A stretch of DNA of 64,000 nt from Ruegeria atlantica (GCF_001458195.1 NZ_CYPU01000013.1:1-64000); one strand, 5' to 3'; positions 1-9,130 are shown, numbered from the stretch's first letter. The notes: generated from the letters alone by a model not told the origin. Numbers and translations are program-made.

Positions 1-1562
1 CGGTGATTGATCGCCTCGAGAGTTTCCAGCGCTGAGTAGTCCACTTCGTTAACGGCGGAGAACATCAAAACAACATGTTTGACCTTCTTCCGCTCGGCAA
101 GGCGACTGAAGATCAGTTCTTCCAGAAAGCCGGCGTTTACGAAGTAAAGGCTCTCGTCGATGCGCAGCGTCAACACCGTAGGTGCGGTTTCGACATCGTG
201 GCGCAGGACATTTCGAAAGTGCTCTGTCCCGGGCACACGACCCACTTCCGCAACATGCGGTCGAGACGTCTTGTATAGATGCAGAAGTACTGAAATCGCC
301 ACTCCGGACGCGACGCCGACTTCAACACCTAGACCCAGCGTCAGCAAAACCGTTGCAGATACCGCGATGAAATCCGCACGGGAATAGTCCCATGTTCTGC
401 GCAATATCGAAAAATCAACGAGGCTCAGAACCGCCACAATGATTGTGGCGGCCAACGTAGCGTTTGGCAGGAAGTACACCAATGGCGTCAACGCCAAGGC
501 GGCGATCGCGAGGCCAAGCGCAGTATAGGCGCCAGCAGCAGGAGTTTCAGCGCCAGCATCGAAATTGACGACTGATCGCGCAAATCCCCCCGTGACCGGG
601 TAGCCTCCGGTGAACGCTGCGCCTATGTTGGCTGCGCCCAGTCCGATAAGTTCCTGGTCCGGATCAATCCGTTGACGTTTCTTGGCAGCCAAAGTTTGCG
701 CGACTGAGACGGATTCGACAAAGCCAATCACTGAAATCAGAACCGCCGGAACCAACAGCGCTGCAAGCAAGTCGGGCGCAAATACCGGCAATGTAAGCGG
801 CGGCAGGCTTTGCGGGACTTCCCCAACGATTTTCACACCCATTTCGACAAGATCTAGTGCCCAAACCGTGACCGTAGTGGCAACTACGGCGGCAACAGGT
901 CCCGCCTTCGTTAGAATATCAGCAAGCGCCGCCGGAGCACCCAGCCTCAATAATCCGGGTTTTAACCATCGGCGGGCCCAAAAAAGGAAGGCCGTCGCAC
1001 TAAGGCCGATAGCGAGCGTAACCCAATTCACCTCATGCAAGTGCGCAGCAATCGATGCGAGGATCTTGAGCAATGTATGTCCGTGAGCATTCACACCCAA
1101 AATGTGTTTGAGTTGGCTGGCGGCGATCAAGATCCCAGATGCTGTGATAAACCCCGCAATCACCGGGTGGCTCAAAAAATTAGCCAGGAAGCCTAGCCGC
1201 AAGAACCCCAAAAGCAACAGGAAACTGCCAGAAAGAAATGCGAGGGTCAGTGCCGCAACCGCGTAACCTGCCGTGCCTTGTTCAGCAACCTGACCGACCG
1301 CCGACGCTGTTAATAGTGAGACAACGGCAACCGGGCCAACCGCTAACGCGCGACTGGTTCCAAATATTGCGTAAAGAAGAATTGGCGCGATGGATGCATA
1401 CAGCCCCGCTTCTGGAGGCAATCCAGCCAGGAGCGCGTAGGCCAAGGATTGGGGTATCAGCATGATGGTGACGATCACCGCCGCCATCAGATCGTTAGAA
1501 AGCTCTGCCTGTCCATAGCTGCGAGCCCAATTCAGAACCGGTAGATATTGCGCCGCCCGCAT
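1..1562 (-). CDS. SulP family anion transporter (3' end beyond window)
   Basis: Inner-membrane SulP/SLC26-type transporter, a family that moves sulfate, bicarbonate or other anions. The frame opens with ATG at 1562 and stays open to base 1, so the last codons are outside the window. The N-terminal part carries the family hallmark around LIPQSLAYALLAGLPPEAG and the following GTSRALAVGPVAVVSLL helix; many hydrophobic segments follow. Near base 1 the translation (LRIDESLYFVNAGFLEELI, then VDYSALETLE) is a cytoplasmic STAS domain, so only a short tail is missing. It lies 12 bp behind the DUF442 gene and is the last gene seen of the sulfur operon, which suggests it exports or imports sulfite, sulfate or thiosulfate made there. 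The substrate is inferred from context only. Confidence 0.93.
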   Translation of the reverse strand, partial: MRAAQYLPVLNWARSYGQAELSNDLMAAVIVTIMLIPQSLAYALLAGLPPEAGLYASIAPILLYAIFGTSRALAVGPVAVVSLLTASAVGQVAEQGTAGYAVAALTLAFLSGSFLLLLGFLRLGFLANFLSHPVIAGFITASGILIAASQLKHILGVNAHGHTLLKILASIAAHLHEVNWVTLAIGLSATAFLFWARRWLKPGLLRLGAPAALADILTKAGPVAAVVATTVTVWALDLVEMGVKIVGEVPQSLPPLTLPVFAPDLLAALLVPAVLISVIGFVESVSVAQTLAAKKRQRIDPDQELIGLGAANIGAAFTGGYPVTGGFARSVVNFDAGAETPAAGAYTALGLAIAALALTPLVYFLPNATLAATIIVAVLSLVDFSILRRTWDYSRADFIAVSATVLLTLGLGVEVGVASGVAISVLLHLYKTSRPHVAEVGRVPGTEHFRNVLRHDVETAPTVLTLRIDESLYFVNAGFLEELIFSRLAERKKVKHVVLMFSAVNEVDYSALETLEAINH

Positions 1563-1574
1563 CCTTACCTCCCG

Positions 1575-1913
1575 CTACGCCGCAGTGTCTCGTCGTGCGC
1601 GCCACAGCGTTGCAGCGCGCTGACCGCTTCGGCAGTAGCCAAGGACAGGCTCGGACAGCTCTGCCAACGCCTTAGAAAATGCAATGTGGTTCGCTTCTGT
1701 TGCGCCGGAGGGTTTGACCGGCACATAGCGAGCTTGAAGACCTTGCGCCTTGGCGCATTCTTGGATCTTGCCAAAAGTAGGCTGACCCTTTTGTTCGCCG
1801 TCAGGACGCACACAGATTAGCGAGCGAAATCCAAGCGTTTTGGCTTCCGCCAAGTCATCGGTCTCCAATTGACCGCAAGTACTGAAGTCGTCGGAAATTT
1901 GGGTGATTTCCAT
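1575..1913 (-). CDS. DUF442 / TIGR01244-type sulfurtransferase-phosphatase domain protein
   Basis: A 112-residue protein of the DUF442 family, often fused to or encoded beside persulfide dioxygenase (the Blh arrangement). It has the PTP-like loop YCRSGQRAATLW near the C-terminus, with the nucleophilic cysteine followed by RSGQR. The start MEITQ is chosen because GAAAGG lies about 9 bases ahead of it; the nearby upstream ATG (MRA) would have no room for a ribosome site. It sits 19 bp after the MBL hydrolase and 12 bp before the SulP gene. Likely role: handling of sulfane sulfur or thiol persulfides together with the dioxygenase. The biochemical activity of stand-alone DUF442 proteins is inferred from the family. 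Confidence 0.9.
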   Translation of the reverse strand: MEITQISDDFSTCGQLETDDLAEAKTLGFRSLICVRPDGEQKGQPTFGKIQECAKAQGLQARYVPVKPSGATEANHIAFSKALAELSEPVLGYCRSGQRAATLWRARRDTAA

Positions 1914-1932
1914 CGCTCTCATCCTTTCAAAA

Positions 1933-2814
1933 TCAGAGTTTGTTGACCGGAACCTTGAGCATGGGGTTGCCGTCCACGTCAGTTGGCACCTCACCCGCAC
2001 GCATATTTACCTGAAGTGATGGGATGATCAGCTTCGGCATTGCCAGCTGAGCATCTCGTTCCATGCGGAACTCGACGAACTCTTCTTTTGATTTGCCACC
2101 ACCAACGTGGATATTGTGGGCTTTCTCATCGCCGACGGTTGTTTCCCAGGCGATGTCCCGCCCGTTTGGTCCGTAGTCATGACACATGAAAAGTCGTGTT
2201 TCGTCCGGCAAGCTCAGGACTTTTTGAATGCTATCGTAAAGCGTTGCTGCATCGCCGCCGGGAAAATCTGCGCGGGCCGATCCCCCATCCGGCATGAACA
2301 AAGTATCGCCCACAAAAGCCGCATCCCCTGCGACATGTACCATGCAAGCCGGCGTATGGCCGGGGGTGTACATTGTGAACACCTGCATATTGCCAACCAT
2401 GTACGTATCGCCGTCTTCGAAAAGCTGATCGAACTGGCTGCCATCACGCTGGAACTCGGTACCTTCGTTGAAGACCTTTCCAAACGTGTCCTGCACGATC
2501 ATGATTTTTGAACCAATGCCGATTTTTCCCCCAAGCTTTTCTTGGATATACGGCGCTGCACTCAAATGATCGGCGTGAACATGGGTCTCAATAATCCATT
2601 CCAACTTCAGATCTTGGCTTGCGATCTGATGGATGAGGTCGTCTGCGTGATCGTAAGTGATGCGCCCCGCCGCGTAGCCAATGTCCATTACGCTATCGAC
2701 AATGGCACATGAGTTCGAGGTTGGATCTTTCACAATATAGCTGATGGTGTTCGTCGCCTCGTCGAAGAATGCCTGAACGTCCGGCTTGATGTTCATATTC
2801 ACGGGATACGTCAT
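1933..2814 (-). CDS. MBL-fold persulfide dioxygenase-like hydrolase (Blh/ETHE1 type)
   Basis: 293 residues, start MTYPVN with CAGGAG about 7 bases upstream; a longer frame to 3027 overlaps the preceding gene and is rejected. The metal-binding motif THVHADH is at residues 77-83, followed by the downstream GHTPACMVHV histidine, GDTLF aspartate and the MCHDYG histidine, the ligand set of ETHE1-like enzymes that use one iron to oxidise glutathione persulfide to sulfite. Length and the long insertion after residue 100 match the bacterial Blh/PDO group rather than glyoxalase II. In the operon it lies between the YeeE/YedE pair and the DUF442 gene, consistent with oxidative removal of persulfide. 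Known for the family; not shown for this protein. Confidence 0.9.
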   Translation of the reverse strand: MTYPVNMNIKPDVQAFFDEATNTISYIVKDPTSNSCAIVDSVMDIGYAAGRITYDHADDLIHQIASQDLKLEWIIETHVHADHLSAAPYIQEKLGGKIGIGSKIMIVQDTFGKVFNEGTEFQRDGSQFDQLFEDGDTYMVGNMQVFTMYTPGHTPACMVHVAGDAAFVGDTLFMPDGGSARADFPGGDAATLYDSIQKVLSLPDETRLFMCHDYGPNGRDIAWETTVGDEKAHNIHVGGGKSKEEFVEFRMERDAQLAMPKLIIPSLQVNMRAGEVPTDVDGNPMLKVPVNKL

Positions 2815-2851
2815 CTGATTGTACTCCTGGGAGGCTGAGGGAAATCGGTGA

Positions 2852-3280
2852 CTATGCCGCCGACTGAACAGGACGCGCGAAAAGGAGCCTGCGCAGTACA
2901 AACCCGGCAAGAACGGCAACCAGAAAGAGAGCGACTTCCCAACGCCCGGTACCAAGTGCCGGTATTGCTGCGCCGGGGCAGAAGCCTGCAATTCCCCAAC
3001 CGATGCCGAAGAGAGCCGAACCACCAACCAATCGCTTGTCTACGGCCGTCGCGCTTGGGATCTGAAAACGCCCGCCAAAGAGCGCCGTTGTTTGCCGCCA
3101 GGCAAGTCTGTAGCCGAAGAAAGTGACTAGGAGCGCACCACCCATAACAAAGGCGAGGCTGGGATCCCACGTCCCGGCAATATCGAAGAAATTCAGAACT
3201 TTGGCCGGATCCATCATGCCCGACACAGCGATACCAACGCCAAAGATCAGGCCAGTAAACAAAGCAAAAACAAGTTTCAT
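2852..3280 (-). CDS. YeeE/YedE family half-transporter (DUF6691 type)
   Basis: 142-residue membrane protein with about four hydrophobic segments. Start MKLVFAL is preferred over the upstream MSLEYNA because GGAG lies 9 bases ahead of it. It carries GVGIAVSGMMDP early and GIAGFCPGAAIPALG late, the two short glycine/cysteine motifs of the YeeE/YedE (thiosulfate or sulfur-containing ion) transporters. It follows the other YeeE half by 4 bp; the two together make one full-length equivalent of the fused TsuA-like proteins. Such pairs (PmpA/PmpB) recur in BigR-type persulfide operons. Substrate assignment to thiosulfate or another sulfur ion is inference. Confidence 0.9.
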   Translation of the reverse strand: MKLVFALFTGLIFGVGIAVSGMMDPAKVLNFFDIAGTWDPSLAFVMGGALLVTFFGYRLAWRQTTALFGGRFQIPSATAVDKRLVGGSALFGIGWGIAGFCPGAAIPALGTGRWEVALFLVAVLAGFVLRRLLFARPVQSAA

Positions 3281-3284
3281 TGCA

Positions 3285-3716
3285 TTATACTCCAAAGACA
3301 TGACGGATCAGGAAGACTGTGATTGCAGCTGTGACCATGAAGGTCAGCACTGCCACAAAAGAGCGAACAGAAAGCCGAGATAGTCCGCAAACACCATGCC
3401 CTGAAGTGCAGCCAGACCCGAGACTGGCACCCAGGCCGACGATCACACCACCGATAACGATCATAGTCGGGCTGGCAGGTACCGTAAGTTCAGGCATTGC
3501 ACCGGTCGCAGCATAGATCAGGCCTGGTGCGAGCATCATTCCCAAAACCAAGGCTGTTCGCCAGGCGAATTCCTCGCGGTTTTCTGGGAATGCCAAGCCG
3601 GACAATATGCCCGTTGCACCCATGATACGTCCCAGTCCGAGCATCAAAAGCACGGATCCAAGTCCAATTGCGAGCCCACCTCCAAATGAGGCGATCGGCG
3701 TAAACGCGGTTTCCAT
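3285..3716 (-). CDS. YeeE/YedE family half-transporter
   Basis: 143-residue membrane protein, start METAFTP with GGAG 7 bases upstream (the alternative MNNRRR lacks a ribosome site). It contains GGGLAIGLGSVLLMLG near the N-terminus and the conserved GCTSGHGVCGLSRLS loop with two cysteines, typical of the N-terminal half of YeeE/YedE sulfur transporters. First structural gene of the operon, with a perfect palindrome 58 bp ahead of its start. Probably forms a heteromer with the adjacent 142-residue half and brings reduced sulfur across the inner membrane; the direction and ion are not determined by sequence. Confidence 0.9.
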   Translation of the reverse strand: METAFTPIASFGGGLAIGLGSVLLMLGLGRIMGATGILSGLAFPENREEFAWRTALVLGMMLAPGLIYAATGAMPELTVPASPTMIVIGGVIVGLGASLGSGCTSGHGVCGLSRLSVRSFVAVLTFMVTAAITVFLIRHVFGV

Positions 3717-3773
3717 CAGGCGTCTCCGGTTGTTCATGTTGCAACCTGATTACCGGCCGGCACCTTACTCTTC

Positions 3774-3788
3774 AGTGACAATGTCACT
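3774..3788. promoter_or_regulatory. Palindromic operator candidate for the sulfur operon
   Basis: AGTGACAATGTCACT, a perfect 7-bp inverted repeat around one central base, sits between the Crp/Fnr gene and the first YeeE gene. The core GTGA-N5-TCAC resembles CRP-type half-sites. Its place just ahead of the operon fits a binding site for the adjacent Crp/Fnr-family regulator. Binding itself is inferred. Confidence 0.6.
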
Positions 3789-3801
3789 TAACGCAAAGAA
3801 T

Positions 3802-4473
3802 TCATGCGCTGTTCGCCAAACGCTCCAATTGAGGTTTGTTCTGGAGGGTGATCCGCCCTCTCGTCTGAAGGATAAGTCCGCGCTTTTGAAAATCGTTCAG
3901 TATGCGTGAAACGACCTCACGCGCTGTCCCTAACTCGTTTGCCAAAGCCTGATGCGTCGCCTGGATTTCGGAATGGCCTTCTCCTAGCGCCAAAAGGCGC
4001 TCTGCCAGTCGAACGTCCATTCTGCCAAAGGCGACATCGTCGACCACGCGCAGAAGATCAATCAACCGACGAGAATAGGCCGAGAAAACAAAACCGCGAA
4101 AACTGTCTTCTTCAGCAGCCAGCCTATCAAAAGAGGTTCTTGGTAATGTGATGGCCGTAACGTCGGTCTCGGCAATACCCTCAGCATTATAAGCTTCTTC
4201 GGACAGCATGCAGGCAGTGGTCAGCACGCAGCTCTCTCCAGCTTCAACGCGATACAGCACGATTTCTCGCCCGGCATCAGAGCTTTGGGAAACGCGTATG
4301 CGGCCGACATGCAAAAACATCAGACTGTCCGGGATGTTGTCGGGTCCAAAAACTTGCTGGCCCTGCTTGTACGAAACCACGCGTGCTTCATGTAGAAGCT
4401 TATCTCTGACCCGCCGAGGTAGATTTCTCGTGCCAAGAAAGCTTTCGGTCCAATCTCCGACAGTTGTCTTCAA
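3802..4473 (-). CDS. Crp/Fnr family transcriptional regulator of the sulfur operon
   Basis: 223 residues: cyclic-nucleotide-binding-like beta-barrel (about 15-130), dimer helix, and a winged HTH (about 150-210) with the recognition region HQALANELGTAREVVSRIL. The start is TTG, with AGGA 6 bases upstream and no in-frame ATG ahead. There is no N-terminal Cys cluster as in Fe-S FNR; the only cysteines are Cys82 and Cys88 in ESCVLTTACML, six residues apart inside the effector domain. In a persulfide operon, where BigR, SqrR or FisR usually serve, this invites a thiol- or persulfide-sensing role, which is inference. Same strand as the operon it precedes; the gap to yeeE is 85 bp with the palindrome inside it. 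Confidence 0.9.
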   Translation of the reverse strand: MKTTVGDWTESFLGTRNLPRRVRDKLLHEARVVSYKQGQQVFGPDNIPDSLMFLHVGRIRVSQSSDAGREIVLYRVEAGESCVLTTACMLSEEAYNAEGIAETDVTAITLPRTSFDRLAAEEDSFRGFVFSAYSRRLIDLLRVVDDVAFGRMDVRLAERLLALGEGHSEIQATHQALANELGTAREVVSRILNDFQKRGLILQTRGRITLQNKPQLERLANSA

Positions 4474-4887
4474 TTTATGTCCTATGCCCTGTGCGTTCGG
4501 TTCACTGGTTCCTTACAAAGATGCGGTGGCACGCGATCTGGATCAATGGCTCTCTTCGCTTTTCAGACGAGCTAGATCCGAGCATCGCCCAACATTGGAC
4601 AGCCCGACTTGCGATTAACGCACGGCTCAGCTCTTTGGCCGCTTCGGGCTCAAGGAAGTCATCTGAGTCTTTCATTCAGATGCCGGTTTAGGAACGGATA
4701 GCGGTCATTGTTGGTGGTCATTCCGAGGAATTTCGCCTGAAGGTCTGCATTAAACGGCAGCGGACTTTCGCTGAAATCTGCTAAATGGCAGAGTTGCGGA
4801 CAAAACCGACCTTCACTCAAAGCTGATCAACTGATGGTTTCGGCGCTTATCCGTGGTAAGACTGGCTGGATTAAAGGGAGGGCGGTT
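4474..4887. other. Intergenic region, regulator side and ankyrin-gene leader
   Basis: No convincing gene. It holds a weak FNR-like box (4533-4546, next entry), degenerate copy of the window's dispersed repeat (about 4570-4670, with CTTTGGCCGCTTCGGGCTC), and the ribosome site GGGAGG of the ankyrin gene just before 4888. Confidence 0.5.
4533..4546 (-). promoter_or_regulatory. Weak FNR-like box upstream of the Crp/Fnr gene
   Basis: Read on the minus strand it is TTGATCCAGATCGC, matching 8 of 10 fixed positions of TTGAT-N4-ATCAA. It is 60 bp ahead of the TTG start of the Crp/Fnr gene. Only one half-site is perfect, so this is tentative. Confidence 0.3.
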
Positions 4888-5439
4888 ATGAGAAAATGCG
4901 TTCTAGCCGTTGAATTAGCGTTGATGATCGCGGCGGGTCCGGTGTTTGCAGATGGCGATTGCAAGGATCTCTGCAACGCGGAGTTTTATACAACAGCGAC
5001 TGCCGCCGATGTTCAGCATCTGCTCGACCAAGGTGTCGATTTAAACGCACGGGATGATGTCGGGAAATCAGCGCTACACTGGATCGCGACAGCAAAGCCG
5101 GAAGTCATTTCCACGCTTCTGGAGGCGGGGGCGAACGTGAATAGCAAGGACCAATGGGATCGAACGCCATTGCACTTCGTGGCAGCCTCGGGATCAGTGG
5201 AGAATATCCGGTTGCTGTTGGATGCCGGGGCTGAGGTGAACGCGAAGACCAGCAATGATTGGACACCCATCCATGGTGCCGCAAAGTTTGGATCGGAAGA
5301 TCAGATCATGGTCCTGCTTGAAGCAGGAGCGGATGCCGGGGCTAGGACTGAAATGGGCGAGTCTGCCTTCGCCTTCGGGGTTGGTAACGAGAAGATAGCA
5401 GGAACGGACGCACTGAAGATGCTGGAAGACAGCCAATAA
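4888..5439 (+). CDS. Exported ankyrin-repeat protein
   Basis: 183 residues. Start MRKCVLAV is chosen for the GGGAGG site and because it gives a clean signal peptide ending at GPVFA-DGD; an upstream in-frame start would bury it. The mature part has about four ankyrin repeats from residue 35 on, recognisable by GKSALHWIA, RTPLHFVAASG and WTPIHGAAKFG at intervals of about 33 residues, each followed by a LLEAGA-type helix. A Cys pair (CKDLC) follows the signal cleavage point. Such small periplasmic ankyrin proteins usually mediate protein contacts; no partner can be named from the neighbours, which are unrelated and on the other strand. Confidence 0.9.
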   Translation: MRKCVLAVELALMIAAGPVFADGDCKDLCNAEFYTTATAADVQHLLDQGVDLNARDDVGKSALHWIATAKPEVISTLLEAGANVNSKDQWDRTPLHFVAASGSVENIRLLLDAGAEVNAKTSNDWTPIHGAAKFGSEDQIMVLLEAGADAGARTEMGESAFAFGVGNEKIAGTDALKMLEDSQ

Positions 5440-5506
5440 AAGAGATTTGGGAGAAGGTCGGATTCAAACTTACGGTACGCTTCGCTAACCGCCTGATGCT
5501 GATGCA

Positions 5507-5706
5507 GAAAACTTCGCGGCCGCGCGTCCACCAAATCGCGTAGAAAGTTTCGGCAATGCAGTGCGATTTTTGCGAAAGCGGTCAACCGCTTCATCGCCGA
5601 GGACCATGAGGTCGAGGCGAAACCCTTCATCTGGCGTGCCGATCCGGACCTCATCATCGCCAGCCGCAATCGAGGCTTCCAGGCGCCGGAGGTGGCCCGC
5701 CAATAG
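5507..5706 (+). pseudogene. IS630-family transposase C-terminal remnant
   Basis: The plus-strand translation ending at the TAG of 5704-5706 reads NRFIAEDHEVEAKPFIWRAD, then PDLIIASRNRGFQ, which matches the C-terminal tail of IS630/Tc1-type transposases (KPFxWxADPDxII). No N-terminal part or inverted repeats are visible, and the frame is broken upstream near 5560. It is a decayed fragment filling the gap between the ankyrin gene and the cyclase gene. Confidence 0.75.
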
Positions 5707-5755
5707 TTCAGGGGGTACCTTTGGTGCTTCCGGACAGGGCTTGGTTAAAGCCGCG

Positions 5756-8700
5756 TCACCCAGCCAAAGCCGCAAGCAACTCACGCGCCGATGCCCGATC
5801 TTCCGGGCAGTCCCCGTCTGCGATGCTGTCGTGGACGGTCTGGAGGAGAGAGATCGCCTCGGCGTTCCTTCCCTGATCTCGCCAGAGACGGGCAAGGTCT
5901 ATGGCCGCGCGCAGTTCCCATAATTTTCCGCCTTGCCGCTGGGCGACGGCGAGGGCCGTAACGAGGCATTTTTCTGCAGTCTCGGAGTCGTCATCCGCCA
6001 TGGCGATCTCAGCTTGCACCCGGTGGAGGTCGGACAGGGTGTAAGTCTCGCCTGTTTCGTCGATCAACTCTTGCGCTTTCATGGCCAGTTCGGCCGCATC
6101 GCCGTGAAAGCCCATCGCCAGTGCTGATCGGGCAAGGTCAACGTGAAAGCTCACGATAAACAATTTGAACTTTATAGCGTCAATTGCTGCTCCGGCCTTT
6201 TGCCATCTTTCCATACTGGTTTTGTCGCCGTTATATGCCGCCAAATTTTCGATACACATCGGTATCATAGCCGACCAGAGCGCCAGATTATGTTCCTGAG
6301 CAATAGGCGATACTTCGTTAAGACATCGCTCAACGTCATGACGGCCACCGGACGCCAAGCCATATATAAAACGCATATTCAGCAGATAGCAGATTGTCTG
6401 GATATGATCGGTCGACTTGGCAACGCTCTCAGCCTCGTTCAGGTGAGTCGTGGCTCGCTCTGTCTGACCCAGCATCAACGAGTTCATTGCCTGGAAAACG
6501 TGGATTGTGACACCAATATCCTGCCCGAACTGGTTCGCGAGGCCCGCATGTGCGATGGAGTCATAGTTGGCCAGGGCAACACCCAGATACCGTTGCGCTT
6601 CTGCAAAGTTACCCATCAAAAAGTGCGAGGCGCCTGCAACCCTATTGGCGACCACCATTGGGGGGGTGTTCGGCGCATTGGCAGTCTCCTCGACAAGCGC
6701 TTCCGCGCTTCGCAAAGCCTCTCTGTGCTGCCCTCTGGCTCCCTTGCCAATCCACAAACCGTACAGAATTGAATACCGCATCGGGGTCTCACCGACCTTG
6801 TCCGCAAGAACCAAAGCCTTTTCAAACGACTCTAGTGTTTCGTCGGCCGTGAACCCCTTGCGGGCGAGAAGGGTCATGCTGAGAGGCACTTGCAAGCCAA
6901 GCGCGCGTTCAAACGGCGGGACGTCGCTGTTTTCCAGTTGAGGGGTGATCAATTCAATTGCCCGACCAAGATGTGAGATCGCTTCGTCGAAAGCCGGCAG
7001 TGCTATGGCGGCCTTGCCGGCGGCTGCCCACAGATCGATGGCGCGATCGGTTAGGTTTGCGGCCTCCGCGTGGGTGGCAAGGACTTCAGGGGCGATGTCA
7101 GAGTCGGTCTCCAGCGCGCTGAGAATGCGATTATGAACGGCGCGGCGATTTTCCTTTAGCAAGCTTTCATAAGCGGCGTCGCGCACCAGCGCATGCTTGA
7201 ACAGATATGTCGCCTCGGGTGGAAGGCCTCGACGGTAGATCAGCTCAGCTGCGATCAGACCGTCCATGGCCTCGGACAATTCCGCGTCTGGCAGGGGTGA
7301 GATTTGCGACAGCAGTCCGTGGCTGAACTCCCGCCCGATACAGGCGGCGGTCTGCGCGACTTCCTTGATTGGGTTCAACCGGTCCAGCCGGGCCATCAGG
7401 CTGTCATGCAGCGTGGTGGGAATGGCGATAGCGCTGAGCGGGCCGTTCAACACGTATCGCTCGCGGTCCTCTTTCAACGCGCCGGATTCGAGGATTGTCT
7501 TGGTTAGCTCTTCCACAAACAGCGGCACGCCGTCGGTGCGCTGCGCAATGATCGTCATGATCTCATCCGGCAGCGCCTTGCCGTCGGTCAGTTTTGCCAC
7601 GATAGCGCTGATCTGATCCTTACCCAGACGGTTCAGCGCAAACTTCGTAACGATGGGATGCCCACCAAAACCATATTCGTATGTCGGGCGGGCGGTGGCG
7701 AGGATCATGACGGGCTGGTCTGCTATCTGATCCAGCAAGATGTCCAGCAGTTCCTGCGAGGTTGGGTCGACCCAATGCAGGTCTTCGTAGACCAATAGCA
7801 AAGGTTTCTCAGCGGCCTGCTGCACAAGCAGGCTCGCTAGCACCTTCATTGTCTGAGCGCGTTGCTGTGCTGGCGTCAGGTCCAACGCGCCATAGCGGGC
7901 CTCGCCATCCAGCCCCAGCAGAGGCGCGACGAGCCGCAGAGTATCCTGATCATCGCCGAGCAGTGTTTCCAGCTTGTCCAGCCGCGTTTCGGCGTCGTCC
8001 GACGAGGCGAACCCTGCCGCGAAGGACATCTGCTGGATGACGGGATAAAATGCGCTGTCCGCGTGATACGGAGAGCACTGGTAGGTCATCCGAATGTTGT
8101 CTTCTTCTATAGTGATCTGGTCGATGACAGCCCGCGTGATACGGGACTTGCCGATTCCCGCCTCGCCGCTGACGATGACCAACTGACCCTGGCCGGACCG
8201 AGCCAGCGCCCAGCGTTCGGTCATCAACTCGATCTCACGCTCGCGTCCAACGATAGGCGTCATCGCGCCTGACTGGCGGGCGGCGAAGCGGCTCTCGAGA
8301 GCAGTCTCCCCGTCAACGACAAACGCCTCAACTGGTGCGCCTACGCCTTTGAGGTCCTGAGCTCCTATGGACGTCAGTTTGTATGTGTTTCCCAGCAGTC
8401 GTCGCGTTTCCTGCGGCAGCACAAGCTGGTTGGGCTGCGCAACCCCTTGCAGCCGTGCGGCCAGGTTGGGCGTTTCGCCGACCACCGCGGCCTCTTGTGT
8501 CGCCCCACTACCAATCATGTCACCAACGATCACCACGCCAGTGGCAATGCCGATCCGCGTGGCAAAGGGCGCGCCGTTGGGCGCTTTGGTTTTCCTGACG
8601 GCTTCGATGATCGACAAGCCCGCCCGGACTGCGCGCTCGGCGTCATCCTCATTGGCGCGGGGCCAGCCAAAATAGCACAGCACGCCGTCGCCCATGAACT

Positions 8701-9130
8701 TGGCGACGAAGCCTTCGTAGCGGCTGACGACGCCAGCAACCGTGTTCTGATAGGACGTGATGACATCGCGCATGTCTTCGGCGTCCATCCGGGTCGCCAT
8801 TTCGGTCGAGCCGACAAGGTCGACGAACATGACCGTCAGGTGGCGGCGCTCGGCGTCGGTTACTGGAGCAGAGGCAGGGGCACGGTTGGTCGGGACGCCC
8901 GGCGCAGCGGGCGCGGCATCAGGTGCGTCGGTGGGTGTAGAATTTGCATTGCCTTTCATGGCCGTTATCGCGCTGCTCGCTCTGCGCCTCGGACCCACTG
9001 GCAGGCCAATTTCCTTCAGATCGTCATCGGTCAATTCCGAAAGATCTGAGTATTCAATCTCTGCGTCGACAAATGCTTCAGCATATTTTTGCAAACCGAG
9101 TTCAGCGAGCCAGTTTTGAATGTCGGACAA
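5756..9130 (-). CDS. SAM domain-adenylate/guanylate cyclase-AAA ATPase-TPR protein
   Basis: 1124 residues. A SAM domain (about 3-60) is followed by a Pro/Ala-rich linker, a class III nucleotide cyclase domain (about 93-270) with metal-binding Asp104 in FVDLVGST and Asp148 in FMGDGVL, and an AAA/STAND-type ATPase with Walker A GEAGIGKSR (322-330) and Walker B LLLVYED ending at Asp450. The C-terminal half is TPR-like helices. The start is TTG with GAGGTAGG 7-8 bases upstream. This architecture is frequent in alphaproteobacteria as a cytoplasmic signal-sensing cyclase, with the ATPase and TPR part thought to control the cyclase. It stands alone on its strand. The exact product, cAMP or cGMP, is not decided here. 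Confidence 0.93.
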   Translation of the reverse strand: MSDIQNWLAELGLQKYAEAFVDAEIEYSDLSELTDDDLKEIGLPVGPRRRASSAITAMKGNANSTPTDAPDAAPAAPGVPTNRAPASAPVTDAERRHLTVMFVDLVGSTEMATRMDAEDMRDVITSYQNTVAGVVSRYEGFVAKFMGDGVLCYFGWPRANEDDAERAVRAGLSIIEAVRKTKAPNGAPFATRIGIATGVVIVGDMIGSGATQEAAVVGETPNLAARLQGVAQPNQLVLPQETRRLLGNTYKLTSIGAQDLKGVGAPVEAFVVDGETALESRFAARQSGAMTPIVGREREIELMTERWALARSGQGQLVIVSGEAGIGKSRITRAVIDQITIEEDNIRMTYQCSPYHADSAFYPVIQQMSFAAGFASSDDAETRLDKLETLLGDDQDTLRLVAPLLGLDGEARYGALDLTPAQQRAQTMKVLASLLVQQAAEKPLLLVYEDLHWVDPTSQELLDILLDQIADQPVMILATARPTYEYGFGGHPIVTKFALNRLGKDQISAIVAKLTDGKALPDEIMTIIAQRTDGVPLFVEELTKTILESGALKEDRERYVLNGPLSAIAIPTTLHDSLMARLDRLNPIKEVAQTAACIGREFSHGLLSQISPLPDAELSEAMDGLIAAELIYRRGLPPEATYLFKHALVRDAAYESLLKENRRAVHNRILSALETDSDIAPEVLATHAEAANLTDRAIDLWAAAGKAAIALPAFDEAISHLGRAIELITPQLENSDVPPFERALGLQVPLSMTLLARKGFTADETLESFEKALVLADKVGETPMRYSILYGLWIGKGARGQHREALRSAEALVEETANAPNTPPMVVANRVAGASHFLMGNFAEAQRYLGVALANYDSIAHAGLANQFGQDIGVTIHVFQAMNSLMLGQTERATTHLNEAESVAKSTDHIQTICYLLNMRFIYGLASGGRHDVERCLNEVSPIAQEHNLALWSAMIPMCIENLAAYNGDKTSMERWQKAGAAIDAIKFKLFIVSFHVDLARSALAMGFHGDAAELAMKAQELIDETGETYTLSDLHRVQAEIAMADDDSETAEKCLVTALAVAQRQGGKLWELRAAIDLARLWRDQGRNAEAISLLQTVHDSIADGDCPEDRASARELLAALAG

